From Clostridia bacterium (GTDB lineage: Bacteria > Bacillota_A > Clostridia > Christensenellales > Aristaeellaceae), in contig JAFQEB010000138.1 in assembly GCA_017399225.1 (NCBI GenBank), positions 1 to 22,883 on the forward strand: a DNA stretch of 22,883 bases, in the 5' to 3' direction. A program made the translations under genes and the position numbers. Under the pieces are notes generated by a model, which was not told the origin of the DNA, searched no databases, and saw only the letters and a program-made list of their open reading frames with translations. Positions 20,702-22,883 of the stretch are shown here, piece by piece. Positions within the stretch are counted from its first letter, which is position 1. Every line of letters begins with the position of its first letter.

Positions 20702-21175
20702 ATGAAGATCATTCTGCTCATTGGCAAGATCTGCTGCGGCAAGAGCACCTATGCCCGCAGCCTGAAAGGCACCCTGCTGATCTCCTGCGATCAGCTGATG
20801 CAGTCCATGTTCCCCGGCGGCTGCGGCGAGCATCACGACCTGCTGGCCGAGCGGGCCCGCAAGTATCTGCTGCACCTGGCCCGGCAGTGCGCCGAGGCAG
20901 GGGTAACGCCCGTGGTGGACTTCGGCTTCTGGAATCCCACGACCCGGCGGGAAGCCATCGACGCGCTGGTGGGCTTCGAGCTGGACTGGCGCTGGATCGA
21001 CGTGGACGAGGCCGAATGGAACCGCCGTATCGATAAGCGCAACGCCGCCATCCTTGCCGGACAGGCAGATCCCTCCGACTACTATGTGGACGCCGGCCTG
21101 CGGGAAAAGGTGGAGCGGCTGTTCATCCCGCCCACACCGGAAGAGCTGCCGGGGCTTCAGATTATCCGGGGGTAA
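20702..21175 (+). CDS. P-loop kinase-like ATP-binding protein (AAA_33 type)
   Basis: The 157-residue protein has Walker A GKICCGKST at residues 8-16 after the hydrophobic strand MKIILLI, a DFGFWNPTTRREA motif and a lid-like Arg-rich region (DEAEWNRRIDKRN). This is the pattern of small P-loop kinases/phosphotransferases related to the zeta toxin and chloramphenicol phosphotransferase fold; the phosphorylated substrate cannot be told from sequence. No antitoxin-like partner is visible. The ATG at 20702 has GAGGT overlapping the stop of the XRE fusion gene, so the two are probably cotranscribed; the open frame extends to 20564 only in overlap with that gene. An intrinsic terminator follows at once. 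Confidence 0.8.
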   Translation: MKIILLIGKICCGKSTYARSLKGTLLISCDQLMQSMFPGGCGEHHDLLAERARKYLLHLARQCAEAGVTPVVDFGFWNPTTRREAIDALVGFELDWRWIDVDEAEWNRRIDKRNAAILAGQADPSDYYVDAGLREKVERLFIPPTPEELPGLQIIRG

Positions 21176-21198
21176 GTATCGGGAATCGTATATGCTTC

Positions 21199-21234
21199 GC
21201 AGACCTGGCGCATCCTGCCGGGTCTGCTTCTTTT
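21199..21234 (+). terminator. Intrinsic terminator after the kinase-like gene
   Basis: An 11-bp stem (GCAGACCTGGC with GCCGGGTCTGC, one G-U pair) closes a seven-base loop and is followed by TTCTTTT. Confidence 0.88.
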
Positions 21235-21286
21235 GGGATTTTCCCAACAATTCAGACGAAAAAACGCTGTTTTCAGGCAAACCGCC

Positions 21287-21315
21287 TTGGCAGAACCGGC
21301 AGGGTGTGGTATCCT
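21287..21315 (+). promoter_or_regulatory. Promoter of the two membrane-protein genes
   Basis: -35 TTGGCA (21287-21292), 17-base spacer, -10 TATCCT (21310-21315) preceded by TGG, about 30 bases before the start at 21347. Confidence 0.6.
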
Positions 21316-21346
21316 GTCAGCAGAACGAACCACGGGGAGGGGTACG

Positions 21347-21697
21347 ATGCCAAAGAAGCCCGACGACCTCAAGCGTTACCTTTTCCGCGCCTGGATGGCT
21401 TATCTGCTGGGCGTGCTGCTCTGCTATATCCTGCTGCTGGTTTTCACTCCTCCCGCCGCCCATGCGCTGGAGTACCTGATCGTCAGCCTGCTGGGCGGCC
21501 TGTTTCCCGGCGGGTGGTATGTGGGCTATCGGTGGATCCGCCAGCAGATGGATGAGGGCGTCATTCGCCCCCGTACCTCTGACGCCTTCAACACGCTGGC
21601 CTTCGGCATGTTCCTCTTCGTGGGGCCGTTGCTGTACGTCCCGGCGATGCTCTTCGGGCTGGTGCGCCTGCTGCGGCTGGCCCGGGCTGAACGCTGA
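21347..21697 (+). CDS. Small three-helix membrane protein, unknown function
   Basis: The 116-residue protein has three hydrophobic segments: WMAYLLGVLLCYILLLVF, YLIVSLLGGLFPGGWYVGY and FGMFLFVGPLLYVPAMLFGLV. Charged ends (MPKKPDDLKRY, RLLRLARAER) suggest a cytoplasmic N-terminus. The start at 21347 has GGGGAGG six bases upstream; the frame is open further up to 21233 but that part contains the promoter. It ends 14 bases before the next gene and is probably cotranscribed with it. I do not recognise the family. Confidence 0.78.
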   Translation: MPKKPDDLKRYLFRAWMAYLLGVLLCYILLLVFTPPAAHALEYLIVSLLGGLFPGGWYVGYRWIRQQMDEGVIRPRTSDAFNTLAFGMFLFVGPLLYVPAMLFGLVRLLRLARAER

Positions 21698-21711
21698 TGC
21701 AGGAGGCCCCG

Positions 21712-22422
21712 ATGAAAAGATCCAGACTTCTTTTCCTGCTGATCATTCCCCTGTGGGTGCTGATCCTCGCCGCACTGCTGCTCCCCGCCCCGGAGGACGC
21801 CCCCATTCCCGCGGACAGCACCGCCTTTGGCACGCTCACCATCTATGAGGATCAGGCCGGTTTCCTCGCCCGCACCAGCTTCGTCCGGTATGACAAGGAG
21901 TACGCCGGGCTGCCGGTGGAGTGCTTCGACGCAGCCGCAGACGGCCGGATCGCGCTGGGCTTCAAAACCCGGGACGGCCTGCGCTATGCAGCTGTGCTGG
22001 ACGCAGAGGGCCGCTTCCAATATGGCTTCTCCTTTGCCTGCACCGGCGCCTTTCAGCTGGACTGGAGGGAGGAAGGGCTGGGCGTCTACTGGGTCCGCAG
22101 CGGCGTGCTGGGCGTTTTCGACGAGAAGGGCAGCTGCCTTGCCATGTACGAGGCTGATACCGGCCGCGAGAGCAGCCGCCACATCACCGCCCTGGGCAAA
22201 GCGGCCCGCCTGTTGCCCGATGGCTCCGTCCTGCGTCTGCGCAACCCTGAAGGGCTGCTGAGCCGTTTCTGTTCGGGCTATCAGCAGCTGGTTCGCATCG
22301 CTCCGGACGGCACGGAACACATCCTCTACGATGCGCCCGGCGGCTCCTTGCCCATCTTTGCGATCCTGCTGATCCTCATCGCAGCCCTGGGCAGCATCGT
22401 GCTGTATAAAAGACTGGCGTGA
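21712..22422 (+). CDS. Bitopic membrane protein with extracytoplasmic domain, unknown function
   Basis: The 236-residue protein has membrane helices at both ends (RLLFLLIIPLWVLILAALLL and LPIFAILLILIAALGSIVLY), leaving about 180 residues between them, probably outside the cell. That region shows repeated strand pairs ending in G-F/Y turns (RIALGFKTRDGLRYAAVLDAEGRFQYGF, GVYWVRSGVLGVFDEKGSCL), reminiscent of beta-propeller blades, though too few for a full propeller. AGGAGG (21701-21706) lies five bases before the ATG at 21712. A strong terminator follows. Nothing indicates a function beyond the membrane location and pairing with the preceding gene. Confidence 0.78.
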   Translation: MKRSRLLFLLIIPLWVLILAALLLPAPEDAPIPADSTAFGTLTIYEDQAGFLARTSFVRYDKEYAGLPVECFDAAADGRIALGFKTRDGLRYAAVLDAEGRFQYGFSFACTGAFQLDWREEGLGVYWVRSGVLGVFDEKGSCLAMYEADTGRESSRHITALGKAARLLPDGSVLRLRNPEGLLSRFCSGYQQLVRIAPDGTEHILYDAPGGSLPIFAILLILIAALGSIVLYKRLA

Positions 22423-22437
22423 ACCCGCAACATAAAG

Positions 22438-22476
22438 ACGAGCATCCGGTAACCGTGCCGGATGCTCGTTTGTTGT
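22438..22476 (+). terminator. Intrinsic terminator
   Basis: A perfect 12-bp stem, ACGAGCATCCGG with CCGGATGCTCGT, has an eight-base loop and is followed by TTGTTGT. It ends the membrane-protein pair. Confidence 0.88.
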
Positions 22477-22590
22477 GCAGGTAAACCAATGATTGCGCCT
22501 CACAAAATGAAGGGAAAGCGGTGGGCGGACAGTTCGACAAATTGGGGTTTGTAGAATAGGAATCCTTTGGGGTAGTCCGTAAAGCGGCTC

Positions 22591-22637
22591 GCGCATACTC
22601 CCTCAGTCGCCTTACGGCGACAGCTCCCTCGAGAGGG
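22591..22637. repeat. MITE-like palindromic repeat element, copy 3
   Basis: GCGCATACTCCCTCAGTC, then hairpin GTCGCC-tta-CGGCGAC, then GCTCCCTC-ga-GAGGGAGC and CTTTTGG. Start and end words are those of the copy at 3970-4094, and the end matches the right half of the 3749 element. It lies in the gene-free right end of the window; bases 22477-22590 hold nothing else I can name. Confidence 0.7.
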
Positions 22638-22744
22638 AGCCTTTTGGCTGCCTTAAGCCGCAGCCAACAAAGCAAAGTACAGCGAACACACCGCCAGCAC
22701 CCAGCGGCTGCAGTACAGCCCGCAAAGGAAATGTAGCGGCGAAT

Positions 22745-22796
22745 TTGCAGAGGGTTTCTTCCGCTGAAAGCGGAAATTCAGAGAAACCCTCTGCAA
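22745..22796. repeat. Long nested hairpin
   Basis: A 15-bp perfect outer stem (TTGCAGAGGGTTTCT with AGAAACCCTCTGCAA) encloses a second hairpin, TTCCGCT-gaa-AGCGGAA. No T-tract follows on either strand and there is no ORF across it. Confidence 0.75.
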
Positions 22797-22861
22797 CCCG
22801 AGCCGCCCAGCACCGCAGCCGCAAAGCGGACAACTCATAGGGAAAAGAGGGGGGACCGGGG

Positions 22862-22883
22862 GGAAAGCACCATTTTGCTTTCC
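22862..22883. other. Hairpin at the window end
   Basis: GGAAAGC and GCTTTCC pair around ACCATTTT, ending on the last base. It may be the start of a terminator for a gene that lies to the right; the needed T-tract would be outside the window. Confidence 0.35.

Noticed and set aside
20702..21175. Zeta-type toxin of a toxin-antitoxin pair
   Set aside because: The Walker A and fold fit many small P-loop kinases; the preceding XRE gene is a metal-domain fusion rather than an epsilon-like antitoxin, so a toxin call is not supported.

Overview
The window looks like part of a chromosome from a GC-rich member of the Bacillota (class Clostridia), probably from a gut or rumen community. Direct signs are strong AGGAGG-type ribosome binding sites, TTGACA/TATAAT-type promoters (often with an extended TG before the -10 box), a Gram-positive catabolite-responsive (cre) box, and proteins of typical Firmicute type: a thioredoxin-type arsenate reductase, a YkuD L,D-transpeptidase with SH3-like repeats, and small XRE regulators. 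The lineage is an inference; there is no rRNA gene to anchor it.

Layout. At the left edge, on the minus strand, is the start of a secreted protein built from about 160-residue modules that are almost identical at the DNA level. It is divergent from a GH133-type glycogen debranching enzyme followed immediately by an arsenate reductase-like gene; a cre box sits between the two promoters. A 400-base convergent gap full of palindromic repeat elements separates these from an ABC-F ATPase (minus). Next comes tRNA-Arg(CCG) (minus) with its own promoter and terminator. A five-gene plus-strand cluster (6184-11666) concerns the cell envelope: a SH3/L,D-transpeptidase, a small secreted protein, an MBOAT O-acyltransferase, an AlgJ/AlgX-like SGNH protein, and a SanA/YdcF-like DUF218 membrane protein. 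A LacI-family regulator (minus) converges on it through a shared terminator.

The middle holds a two-TM/coiled-coil protein of unknown function (minus), divergent from a small XRE regulator across a consensus promoter with two palindromic operators. A zinc-type substrate-binding protein and a small hypothetical gene follow (minus). Then comes dnaA, preceded by an AT-rich region with a perfect DnaA box just downstream of the dnaA promoter. dnaA is followed by asnS, not dnaN, which is unusual. The end of asnS is echoed twice in the next 115 bases, followed by a heptamer-repeat inverted structure. The right part carries small genes: a membrane-anchored protein, a XRE-desulfoferrodoxin-like fusion with an internal start site, a P-loop kinase-like protein, and two membrane proteins of unknown function. 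It ends in about 460 bases of gene-free, hairpin-rich DNA.

The most interesting items are the asnS tail echoes, the XRE/membrane-protein pair with twin operators, the XRE-desulfoferrodoxin fusion with an apparently altered metal site, the isolated dnaA with an origin-like region, and the homogenised repeats of the secreted protein. Nothing here proves a new defence or mobile system; the long frames antisense to real genes are judged to be shadows caused by high GC.
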